64,000 bases of DNA, from contig CM042020.1 of assembly GCA_023525975.1 (NCBI GenBank), positions 15,430,001 to 15,494,000 of the forward strand, written 5' to 3'. The notes under the pieces were generated by a model that worked only from the letters and a program-made list of their open reading frames with translations, had not been told where the DNA came from and did no database searches. Numbering within the stretch: position 1 is the first letter of the stretch; every line of letters starts with the position of its first letter. A program made the position numbers and the translations under genes. Origin of the DNA: Smallanthus sonchifolius. Its lineage: Eukaryota > Streptophyta > Magnoliopsida > Asterales > Asteraceae. Below, one piece after another: positions 21,819 through 31,612 of this stretch.

Positions 21819-23243
21819 GTTGTACAAAATATGGATAAAAAAAACCATTTGACTTCAAAAAAGCGAAAATAAAATATCGTATATGGAAATCCATCGGAAA
21901 TGCTTGAGAAATTCTACGCATTTCCAACGAAATAATTAATTTTTTAATATAACTAAATTTTCGCCGCAAATGCGTCGAAAATTCCAACACATTTGCGACA
22001 AAATTTGAATTAAGTTTTTTTTATATAATGCTTTTACTTTGATAGATTATTGAATTGAGCCTTTAGGCCAACTAATTAAGCTTGTGTAGGGAATTCAGAC
22101 ACGTATATTTTGTCGCAAATCGCATCGAAAATTTGTCGAAAAACGTTTACGACGAGGGTTTTTCCTTCAAAAATGTTTTAATCGCAAATGTGTCAGAAAG
22201 TCGGGTTACCCAGTGGCGGATTTACATAGGCCCGAGGGGGTTCACCGGAACCCCCCGAGTTTTGAAATTGTAGTAGAAAACTATATAGAAAAACTGGGGT
22301 GAACCCCTTAAAAACGTTAAAAACTGATCAAGATCAGATTTTGAGATGATAACTAGTAAAGAGATAGACGAAAACAACTTGATGGTACCTTTTCCGGTGA
22401 ACGGTGACCGAAGGCGGTGGTTTACTTGCAGAGATGTGGAAAGAAGAAAGAGAGAAACAAAATAATTGGAAGGGTCAAAAAGGCTTTAGCCCTTAAATGA
22501 TAATTTATCTGTTAAAAATATTTAAAAAAAAAAGATAAAAGCATGTAAAAAAGGTATCGTAACTTTTTAGTCAAACAAGAAAAAACTAAAATACCTTTTG
22601 CTTGTGTACAGAGAGAGTTGACAGGTGCTTGTGTACAGAGAGAGTTGGCAGAGTGAAACATTGATGGGGTGATTTTAAACTAAATAATTAATCTAGTAAC
22701 ATCACTTAGTTTGTGTTTTAGTTTTTTTTTTTTTAGTTTACTTGATTTAATTTTAAACTAAATCTTCAGGCTTTTTTATCTTAAAATTTATTAGTGTATG
22801 TAGTTATGTTTTTATTACTTTAGTTCAATATTGATACTTAAGTTTCTGTTTTTTAAATGTATAATAAAGATAATTATTTTAATAGTTTTGAAAATATTAA
22901 AAATTTATTGTTATTTTGAGTAAGGATGAATGTAAAATGATATGTGTGTGGTGTGGTGATATAGAAGACTAACATCTGGTTTTGAAGGAGGTTTTGGTTT
23001 TGTGAAACTAAGTTTACAAACAAGTAGATTGCCCATTGTTTATGTCCGACCAGTGAACCTCTGAACCTTATCCGACCCGAACCGTCGAACCGACCCGAAA
23101 TTTTTTTATATCCGACCCTATGAAATTGGAGCAGCTAAAAACAGTGAACCCCTTACAAAAAATTCTTGGATCCGCCACTGGGGTTACCTACTCATTTCTG
23201 ATAAAAATGTGAGTAGGAAATTATTTATTTTTTCTAGTAGTAT
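21819..23243 (-). mobile_element. Probable CACTA remnant, right end and subterminal repeats
   Basis: Reading inward from 23243 on the minus strand, the sequence is CATACTACTAGAAAAAATA, close to the common plant CACTA terminus CACTACTAGAAAAA. Subterminal phrases such as GCAAATGCGTCGAAAAT and GTCGCAAATCGCATCGAAAAT (near 21965-22130 and 22180) are typical of CACTA ends. No left terminus is found, and the right part is split by the hAT element at 22211-23180. No transposase is seen. Confidence 0.4.
22211..23180. mobile_element. 970-bp non-autonomous hAT element
   Basis: Termini CAGTGGCGGATTTA and, inverted, CAGTGGCGGATCCA, with a perfect 8-bp duplication GGGTTACC (22203-22210 and 23181-23188). 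The interior is AT-rich with a duplicated GTGTACAGAGAGAGTTG phrase (about 22603-22650) and no coding frame. Confidence 0.92.
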
Positions 23244-23897
23244 GTGCATGAGTCGGTTTGGATCGGTTTTGGGCTCAAACCGAACCAAAAGCCTAATTTT
23301 GAAAACCGTTCCGTTTCGGTTTTCACAACGAGTTCGGTTCAGTTCGGATTTTTTTGGTTTACCATTTGGGCTGTTGAAAAAAATTGCTCAAAATGAATCT
23401 GAGTCTGAACCTTTAGGCCTAATTTTAGAGAAAAACAATTTTTGAGAGAAACTTTGGATAGATGTGTTGAAATGATGGAATTTAGTCCAAACTTTTTTAA
23501 AGAAACAATTTGAGCATGATCATAACGATGGAATGTAGTTGATTTGTTTGATGTGGAAGACACTTCTCATTAAATACTTCAAATCGATGTTTTCACATTC
23601 TCTTCATGTTTACTGCTCAAATGATGTTTACCTCTTTAAATACATTACATTAGTTGTTTTCTAATTTAGGTTGGAGTACAATTGAGATTAATTTTCTCAC
23701 ACACAAACAAAAGAGGAAACAACAGATGAAGATGAAGTATGATTTTAGCATGACTTAAACATTAGTTTTGAATTTTATTTTTATATGTCGATTAATTCGG
23801 TTTCACGTTCACCTTTATTCTAGATAGTGATATGTTTGGTTTAGTATAAAAGGTGACGATGGTAGCTACTTTTTAAGTGATTAGACATCTCTTCTTT
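23244..23897. other. No gene; AT-rich spacer
   Basis: Contains a short cluster of TCGGTTT / AACCGAA phrases (about 23250-23350). I see no open frame with codon structure, no RNA gene and no paired transposon termini. Confidence 0.6.
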
Positions 23898-24096
23898 GGG
23901 GGTGTTTGGGATTATTTATTAACTTCTATTTATGACTTCTTGAAAAAGTTAAAAGTTTTTACTTTTGAAAAACAACTTTTCATCATTTATAAAATTGACT
24001 TTTTCCCCATTTATTCAAACAAACTTTTAACTTATTACCTTTTTGAAAAAGGTAATAAGTTAATAAGTAGTTTGAAAAGTAATCCCAAACACCCCC
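23898..24096. mobile_element. Tourist-like MITE (PIF/Harbinger type)
   Basis: Terminal inverted repeats GGGGGTGTTTGGGATTA and TAATCCCAAACACCCCC are nearly perfect. The flanks are TTT on both sides (3 bp). A second member of the same family lies at 39451-39641 with a clean TTA duplication, which supports the 3-bp class assignment. Confidence 0.85.
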
Positions 24097-24210
24097 TTTG
24101 TCTATTGTGAGTATTGTGTTGATTAATGTGTGTATTTAAATAATATTTTTATTCTGTGTCAAACTTCGTGTTCTTCATCCAATATTCTAATCCTACATTA
24201 TAAAAAATTA

Positions 24211-24740
24211 TTGGATTTTAATAATCTAACATTTTACTAATTGGCCAATAATAATCCTAACTGAGAATATTCTTACAATCGGTCCTTACTTTCAAACTAT
24301 TTTTTTACATTGGTTCCCCCGTTAAAAAAACTTAACGCCGTTAGACTTTATATGACGTGGACATCTGCAAACCGCCGGAAAGTCGAGCCAAGCTAACAGT
24401 GGTCTCGTGTTGGCTTTTGAAATTGGCTTGGTGGTGTTTAACTGGTCTCGCTAAATACCACCGTTGTCTCTGTTTGGACTTTCTGGACCCACGAGACCAG
24501 TTAAACACTACCAGAGCCAATTTCAAAAGCTACCACGAGACCAGTGCTAGCTTGGCTCGACTTTCCGACAGTTTGCAGATGTTCACGTCATATAAACTCT
24601 AACGGCGTTAAGTTTTTTTAACGGGGGGCCCAATATAAAAAAATAGTTTGAAAGTAAGGACCGATGATAAAAATATTCTCAGTTGAGATTATTATTGACC
24701 AATTGGTAAAAGGTGAGATTATTAAAATACAATAATCCAA
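24211..24740. mobile_element. Foldback (long inverted repeat) element upstream of the P450
   Basis: About 530 bp whose two arms pair over most of their length: left arm from TTGGATTTTAATAATCT through CTTAACGCCGTTAGA to TGGTCTCGTG, mirrored from the right arm ending AATCCAA at 24740. TTA stands on each side (24208-24210 and 24741-24743), a possible 3-bp duplication. It is non-coding. It ends about 50 bp before the P450 start codon, so its right edge lies in the promoter. Confidence 0.8.
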
Positions 24741-24741
24741 T

Positions 24742-24749
24742 TATAAATA
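24742..24749 (+). promoter_or_regulatory. Candidate TATA box of the P450 gene
   Basis: TATAAATA 42 bp before the start codon at 24791, immediately preceded by CCAAT. If used, the 5' leader would be about 15-20 bases. It overlaps the right border of the foldback element. Confidence 0.45.
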
Positions 24750-24790
24750 GACATGGAATCCCACCATGAAAGGGGCACAAAACCAATCAT

Positions 24791-27700
24791 ATGGAGATCT
24801 TGGCCATCTTTCCTTCATGGCTTCTTACATCGGTACTAGTCATCTTCATGTTCAACATCTTTCTACGTAGACTAAAATCAAACAAATCGTCCATTTCCGT
24901 CGACCCTAAGCTCCCCCCAAACCCTCCAAAGCTTCCAATAATCGGAAACTTGCACCACCTAGTCGGTAAACCTCATCACCAAGCCCTTTGGCAACTTTCC
25001 CAAAAATATGGTCCCGTTATGCTAGTCCATATCGGTTCAAAACCCTTCCTTGTTATCTCTTCATCTTCCATGGCCAAACAAATCTTGAAAACACAAGATC
25101 ACATCTTTTGTTCCCGTCCTATGAACTACGCCTCCAAGAGAATAACTTACAACTTTTTGGACGTCGCCTTCTCGCCTCAAAGCGATCGACGAAGGGAGAT
25201 GCGTAAGATTTTAGTCTCCGAGTTCTTTAATCGCAAGAGAGCTAAATTTCTTAACGTGTTGGCAATGGAGAATGATAGCATGGTTCGTTCTTTATCCTTA
25301 CATCCACCAAACACTGTGGTAAACCTAAACAAGATCATGTTAGCAACCATATCAGGAGTGATCTGCAAGGTTGGGTTTGGTGTCAACTTTAGCGAAGAGC
25401 CTCTTAAGGGTGTGTCATGGGGAAAGATGCTTGAAGAATCCATGGTGGTATTGAATGGATCTTTTGTAGATTCGTTTCCATGGATTGGTCGGATTATTGA
25501 TCACTTTAGTGGATGGAATGGTAGGTTAGAGAGATGCTTTAATGATCTTGATTCATACATTGAAATGGTAATCGATCAACATCACAATCGTACGGAACCG
25601 GTAACAAGTGATGATGACAAGGATTTTGTCCAGGTACTACTTGAGTTGTCTTCAGTTGACACAGCTTCGGACTATCGGTTGACTAAAGAAGATGTGAAAG
25701 CGCATGTAATGGTAAACATGCATTTTTTTCTGATATATATTAGAATAAGTTAGAAACCGTGTAATACACGGGTTAAATAAAGAAAATATTAAATAGTTAC
25801 TAATAATCAGAAATAGTTGAGAAATAAAATATTAAATAAAGTAATTATTAATAACAAAATATTAAATAATTGAGATAAAATAAACGGGAAAAGAATCTTA
25901 GACTCACAAAATTAGTATGTTAAATACGACTAAAAAATTATGCTATTCTGATTATAATATAGTAATCTGAGCATAATTATTTGTATGAAATATAAATCGA
26001 TCTGACTTATCATTTTAGACTATTTTTATTTAATTTTCAACCATTTAACCCGGTATAAAACATAACTCAAATCGACTTGTTTATAAGAAAATAGGTCTAA
26101 GTTGTCACATCTATAAAACATATATAAGTATATCCAAATAGCTAAAATAAATCATGATATAACTTACTTCAAGGAAAGCCTTAAGTGTCACTAAGGTGTA
26201 AATATTCCTCGGCATAGTATATTTAAAATCCTAGCAACTCATTTCCAACTGTGAGATCTAACAAATCATAATAAATATAAGAATTTTGAATTTGTAAATA
26301 TAAGATTAAAAGTTTTTGATTTTGATCCTATTTGGTTATAAAATTGTTTTCAGTTTGTAGGATTAATAAAAATATGATTGAACAATTTAATTAATGATAA
26401 ACACAATTTTAAATTCTAAAAATAAAAATTGAAACAAATAATTAATTATTTGCCAAAATAGTGAAACTGGATATTAATAGAAGAGAGAGACGAAAAAATA
26501 AGAATGAGAAGATCTAGAAATGTGACAAGTGTCATCCTAGATTTACATTTATTAGATAGTATAGATTTTTTTATTTATTTATGGGGTATTTTTTAAAGGA
26601 AAATCCCTAAAATGTCCTTGTGACCACTCAATTCTCTCGTTCGGTCCTTTTGGTTTTTTTCTTCCAAAAATGTCCCCTCGAATAGGTGTTCTACACCACT
26701 TAAAACACATCACGTGTGTCCCAGTACGGTTCGAAACGACGGTATAACAACGTGGGACCACGTGTCGCAATATTGTCGGAAATGACATCAGACGAGGGTA
26801 TAACAACGTCGTACGGCGGTGTTCTAAACCACTTAAAGCACACCACATGCCCACTTAAAGCACACCACTTATAACGATCGTCGGGTCCGCCGGTGTTTAT
26901 AAACATTCGGGCGATTCCGACCTTTTGGGGACAAGTGGAGGACTTTAACTGTATCGATACGCCATCGTCCGACGGTGTTATACCGTCGGATCCACCAGTT
27001 TAGAGGGGATATTCTTTAAAGAATTGAGTCAAAGAGACAAATTGAGGCAGTGGATTGGTAATAAGGATATTATGAGGATTTTCACTTCTTGAAAACCATT
27101 TGGTTTATTGTTGAATGTTGAAACATTTTTGGTTTATGGATGGTCAGCGGACTCAACCAATTCTGCTGGTAGTGGGAGCGGACTCAACCAGGTTTCCTTT
27201 TTTTTTCACCTGAGTTTATGGTTTATGGGCTGCAAATTCAGAAAAATGGTGAGGTCTGTTTGCCACAGCAATGGATTACCCAAGTCCGCTTGCCACGGTA
27301 GCGGATTCAAGGGCTGAAATTCTAAGTTCGCTTACTTGGCCAGGGAACTCCCCATACCCCAATACACTGCCAACAAACACCCAAAAACCAAACTGAATTT
27401 TATATCCACACCATTTTTCAAAAAAAATTGATATATTATTATGAATACACGCCTTACTTTAAAAACTAATGAAAATAAGCATAATTTCAGGACGTACTTA
27501 CAGGGGGAATTGATACAACTGTTGTGACCGCCGTGTGGGCGATGTCTGAGATCGCCAGAAACCCTAGGGTGATGAAAAAGCTACAAAGTGAAATCCGAAA
27601 CTGTGCTTCAAGAACACAAAACGCACATGAACTAGATATCAAAAAGATGACATACTTGAATTCGGTGGTGAAAGAGACACTAAGATTGCACCCGCCCGCT

Positions 27701-28129
27701 CCGTTGTTAATCCCACACAAAAGCTTAAGTGATAGTCACATAGGTGGGTATGACGTCTTCTGCGGGACAACTGTTTTAATCAACGGTTGGGGGATAGGAA
27801 GAGATGTAAGCACATGGGGGGAGAATGCAGCAGAGTTCTATCCAGAAAGGTTTGAGAATCTTGATGTGGATTATGGACGGGGAAGTTGTGACTTGATCCC
27901 CTTTGGAGGGGGCCGAAGGTCATGCCCAGCCATAAAAACTGCTCCAGAAACTGTAGAGGCTGTGATAGCAAACCTTCTTTACTGGTTTGATTGGGAACTT
28001 CCTAATGGGGTGAAGAATGATGATTTGGACATGCAAGAGGAAGGTACCCTGATTATCCGAAGGAAATTACCCCTACTCCTTGTAGCCACCAAGCATTATG
28101 GGGATGACAATAAGCAACTATTAGCTTGA
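24791..28129 (+). CDS. Cytochrome P450, CYP71 clan (two exons)
   Basis: Exon 1 is 24791-25711, intron 25712-27490 (GT-AG, phase 0), exon 2 is 27491-28129; 519 residues, a normal family length. A membrane anchor (about 4-26) is followed by the proline hinge LPPNPPKLP. The I-helix motif GGIDTT (312-317) opens exon 2, then ExxR (ETLR, 369-372), PERF (425-428) and the haem loop FGGGRRSCPA with Cys452. It would be an ER-bound haem monooxygenase using NADPH-P450 reductase; the substrate cannot be told. Two oddities: the C-helix Trp (WxxxR) is Arg134, and the Gly two after the haem Cys is Ala454. The intron carries a Helitron and a possible MITE. There is no stop or frameshift. The single intron at this place is usual for CYP71 genes. 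A UGT pseudogene lies 2 kb downstream. Confidence 0.9.
25740..26565 (-). mobile_element. Non-autonomous Helitron in the P450 intron
   Basis: On the minus strand it starts TCTATACTATCTAATAAA (from 26565), a typical Helitron 5' end. It closes with the hairpin CCGTGTATTACACGG followed by TTTCTAACTTATTCTAA (3' end at 25740). It sits between A and T, as Helitrons do, with no duplication. 826 bp, non-coding. It begins 28 bp after the splice donor of P450 exon 1. Confidence 0.82.
26594..27087. mobile_element. Possible inverted-repeat element in the P450 intron
   Basis: The ends resemble each other inverted (GGAAAATCCCTAAAATGTCCTT versus GTGAAAATCCTCATAATATCC), and the interior has duplicated phrases (ACCACTTAAAGCACACCAC, near 26830 and 26852). 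No clear target duplication was found. Non-coding. Confidence 0.3.
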
Positions 28130-28236
28130 GTGACACCACTCTTTTAATAAAACAATACCATGAGCGTATGTCTAGATGTCTGCTCAAGCATTAATTAAGA
28201 AGGTAAAACGATCTTAATGTTTAACAAATAGTTATT

Positions 28237-28450
28237 ATGTCATGTCTTGTTTCACTTCAACGTCACTTCATGATGCTACAAATAATGTATTTCAGGTATA
28301 TAAGTTTCATTATTTTAGGTCATGTTTTGTTTCACTAAAGCGTCATTTCATGATGTTATAAATAATGTATTTCGGGTATGAAAGTCTCATTATTCTATGT
28401 CATGTGTTCTTTCACCACAGCGTCACTTCATGATGCTACAAATAATACAA
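28237..28450. repeat. 80-bp tandem repeat downstream of the P450
   Basis: TCATGATG recurs at 28268, 28348 and 28428, giving three units of 80 bp that include TTTCAC, GCGTCACTTCATGATG and AAATAATGTATTTC. Located about 110 bp after the P450 stop, it probably falls in the 3' UTR or just beyond it. Confidence 0.85.
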
Positions 28451-28567
28451 CTGACAATTATGTATAAATTTTCCTTTTTTATGCGCATTAAATTCCGACT
28501 ACTATATAAATTTGTTTATTATTTAACAAATAGAACCTAATTTTTTGAAAAGAAATCGGACTCTATT

Positions 28568-29681
28568 CACTACTCGAATAACGAGTGTCACCGACGACAA
28601 AATATGTGAGTTCAAACCCACCAAAACCCAAAAAATAATTAAAAATGAAAATATATTATATGTCGGTAATCACCGAGGGATTAGTATCATAATCCATGAA
28701 CTTTAGATATTTACTAACAGCCGCCGACAATAGGCTTTGTTAGCATAATAAGTCAGTTTATGGACTTTAGCCCATTTAGCTTGTAAGTTTTTACCTACCT
28801 ATTTAATGTTTGTTTTTTCTTCATTGTAACTTAATATTCATTTGAATAACATCGAGCCTACATCTTTCTCTGTACATGTTTATTAGTTAACAAGCAGAGA
28901 TGGTTCGATCCATGCTTGATTGAAAACCTTTGTTGTCGCTTTCGCTCCGTTGTTGATTCGTTCGTTGTTTGGTTTGTTCGATATTGAAGGGTTATTTGTT
29001 TCTGTCTCGTTGTTGCTGCTCTTGCTAGCTTATTGATTTGTTATCTTCGTGTTCGTCATCTTCACATTTGTCTGATAAAAAAAGTAAAAGGAAATTAAAA
29101 AAGAGTAAAAAAATACATATAAAAATAACTTTATTAAAGTTTAGAAGTTGTATGATAACTTTTTTATTAAAATTCATGGTTAATAATGTAAATTAATTTT
29201 AAAAAAATAAACAATTAAAATGCTAGGGTCAAAGTGGGAAAAAAAAGTTAAGAACAAACATAAAGTCAGAAGACTCAAGTTGTTAACGAAAATGACATTA
29301 TATATAGAAATATAGAATCGCCGGCCTTAGCTTTCATTTAATAATTTATTATTATATATTCGACAACTTCAACTTGTATATAGGCATATATACAAAATAC
29401 AAAACCAAACAAATTTCAAACATTTGACCAATAAACATGATCCAAAACACTATACAATTAAAACAAAGGGTTTTTAGCAGTGGACATATACGTTCCATTG
29501 CTGAAAAGTACGCCGTCATCGATAAAACTCCGTAGGAAAATATGACGTGGGTAAAATATTTCCTGACGGTATGTTTCACCAACACCCAGGCCGGCGTCAA
29601 AAGTGTTTTTACCAACTTACGCATAGTACTGACGGCTTGTTTGGATTTTTGTTGTCGGTAATACTCACCTTTGTAGTAGTG
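28568..29681. mobile_element. Non-autonomous CACTA-like element
   Basis: Left end CACTACTCGAATAACGAGTG, then CACCGACGACAAAA. The right end read inverted is CACTACTACAAAGGTGAGTA, then TACCGACAACAAAA. The two align over about 35 bp with a shared CACTACT start and ACCGAC(G/A)ACAAAA block. The expected 3-bp duplication is not evident (ATT and AAA). The interior has further TGACGGC and TGTCGGTAA phrases but no transposase. Confidence 0.6.
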
Positions 29682-30060
29682 AAAACTTAAGTTCGCGTCA
29701 TAGGTCCTTACTTCGCGGCACACATGACCCTATGGCTTTTTTTTTTAACGACAACACCTAGATATTCTAGGATAATTGGGTTTCCCCATGGCAACACCTA
29801 GAACATACAGGACAGCCCATCACAAGAGGATGGGTAAACCCCCTGACCTGGCATGGCTAAGCACAGGAAGCTCATATGGTTAGACAAAAAAAAGATGGTA
29901 AAAGCAAGTACCTTAGATATCTTTGACTTCATCATAACCTTTGAACCAAAATAACGTCAGCCATGAAGTCGTTTCATGTTAAATATTATCCTTGGTTTCC
30001 AAGCATAATCTTTTTTTTTTTAATATATATTTGACAATTACAAGATGAACACTAATAAAC
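29682..30060. other. No gene; spacer before the UGT
   Basis: Includes an 11-base T run near 30010. I see no exon and no paired termini. It would hold the promoter of the former UGT. Confidence 0.5.
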
Positions 30061-31425
30061 ATGTCTTACTCAACATCCAGCACACATATACTAGTCTGCC
30101 CTTTCGCTCCCTCCGGCCATTTCATCCCCTTACTCGACCTCACCCGCCTCCTTCTCCGCCGTGGCCTCACCATCACCATCGTCATCTCGGACACAAACCT
30201 CCCCCTTCTCGACCCCCTCCTTTCCTCACACCCCTCTTCTATCCACAAACTCCGCCTATCCGACCCCGACCACAGCCACAGCCCCAGCCCATCCCCACAT
30301 CCACTTATCACCAAAGTAATCGCCACCCGACAACTGTTTGATCCTATCTTTCAATGGTTCAAATCTCACCCTACGCCACCAGCTGCCATCATCTCCGACT
30401 TCTTTCTCGGGTGGACTAATGACCTTGCCTCCCACCTAGGCGTTCGGCACATGTTTTCGCCTTCAGGTGCTCTTGGTTATTCCATTTTTCACATGTTGTG
30501 GCGAGACGCATCAGAGATTAATGCACTCAATGATGACAGAGACGAAAGCTTCATGCTTTCATTCCCCGACATCCCCAACTCCCCGGAACTTCCTTGGTGG
30601 CAGCTGTCACCGCTGTGGCGGAGTTATAAAAAGGGTGAACCGGGTTTCGAATCTTTTAGAAAGGGTGTTTTGGATAATATGACGAGCTGGGGAATTGTGT
30701 TGAAAAAAATTTGAAGGTTTGGAAGGTGGTTATATTGATTATGTGAAGAAACAAATGGGCCACGACAGGGTTTGGGCTGTGGGCCCGTTACTTCCTGACG
30801 AACATGACCCGATGGGTACCACCGGACGTGAAGGGTCAAGTGCAGTGCCACTTGATGATCTTCTCATGTGGCTGGCCCAAAAGCGTGACGGTTCAGTTGT
30901 ATACATATGCTTTGGTGGCCAAGGAACATTAAGTGAGAAGGAAATGAAGGCATTGACGGGTGCACTCAAGCTTAGTAACGTAGACTTCGTTTTGTGTGTG
31001 CAGGAAGGTGGTTTGAGCTACATCCCTAGAGGGTTTCAGGATCAGGTGGGGGGTCGAGGGTTCATAGTCAAAGGGTGGGCACCGCAACTGGCAATACTAG
31101 GACATCAGGCTGTAGGGTCATTTGTGACTCATTGTGGGGGAAGGAGTTGCATCTGGTGTGATGATGTTGACATGGCCAATGGGTGCGGACCAGTTCGCCA
31201 ATGCCGCGCTACGGGTTGACCAGTTGGGTGTTGTGAAGCGAATTTGTGGCAGTGGACCAGAGAGTGTTCCTGACTCAGTCGAGTTGGCTCAGTTGTTGGA
31301 TGAGTCATTAAATGTTGATAGGCCTGAGCGAGTTAGAGCTAAGCCAAGCAGCCATCAAGGCAGTTAAAAAAGGAACATCAGTACAGAATTTGAATACATT
31401 CGTCAAGCTTCTATCTGAGCTCTAA
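30061..31425 (+). pseudogene. UDP-glycosyltransferase, UGT89-like, three frameshifts
   Basis: An intronless family-1 glycosyltransferase of about 455 codons. The N-terminal acceptor domain starts HILVCPFAPSGHFIPLLDLT, with the catalytic His at position 20. The sugar-donor domain has VYICFGGQGTLS and the PSPG box (WAPQLAILGH, then THCG, later TWPMGADQFANAALRVDQLG). The reading frame breaks near 30708 (a run of seven A), again at the GGG run near 31138 inside the PSPG box, and again near 31335. The C-terminal end FVKLLSEL and stop lie at 31423-31425. PMGADQF and the head resemble the UGT89 group, whose members glucosylate flavonols and other phenolics; that assignment is by memory. Enzymes of this family transfer glucose from UDP-glucose in the cytosol. 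This copy cannot make an intact protein. Confidence 0.88.
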
Positions 31426-31612
31426 GATTGTTATCACGGTTCACGCATTGTATTATACTTTGTCTTAACAACATGATTTCACTTTTAACAGGAAACAGAA
31501 AAAATAAACTTATTGACCTTTTATTTTGGCTTTAAAAGCAACATGAACTAGAATAAACATCAAAAGATAGCACCTTGATCTAGCAATTGGCATGCTTCAT
31601 TAGCACCTGAGA
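31426..31612. other. Intergenic; left edge of the SPPA duplication
   Basis: Between converging gene ends. From about 31470 the sequence is alignable to about 43850 near copy B, for example ATGATTTCACTTT followed by AACA(G/C)GAAACA. This marks the approximate left border of the tandem duplication. Confidence 0.5.
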
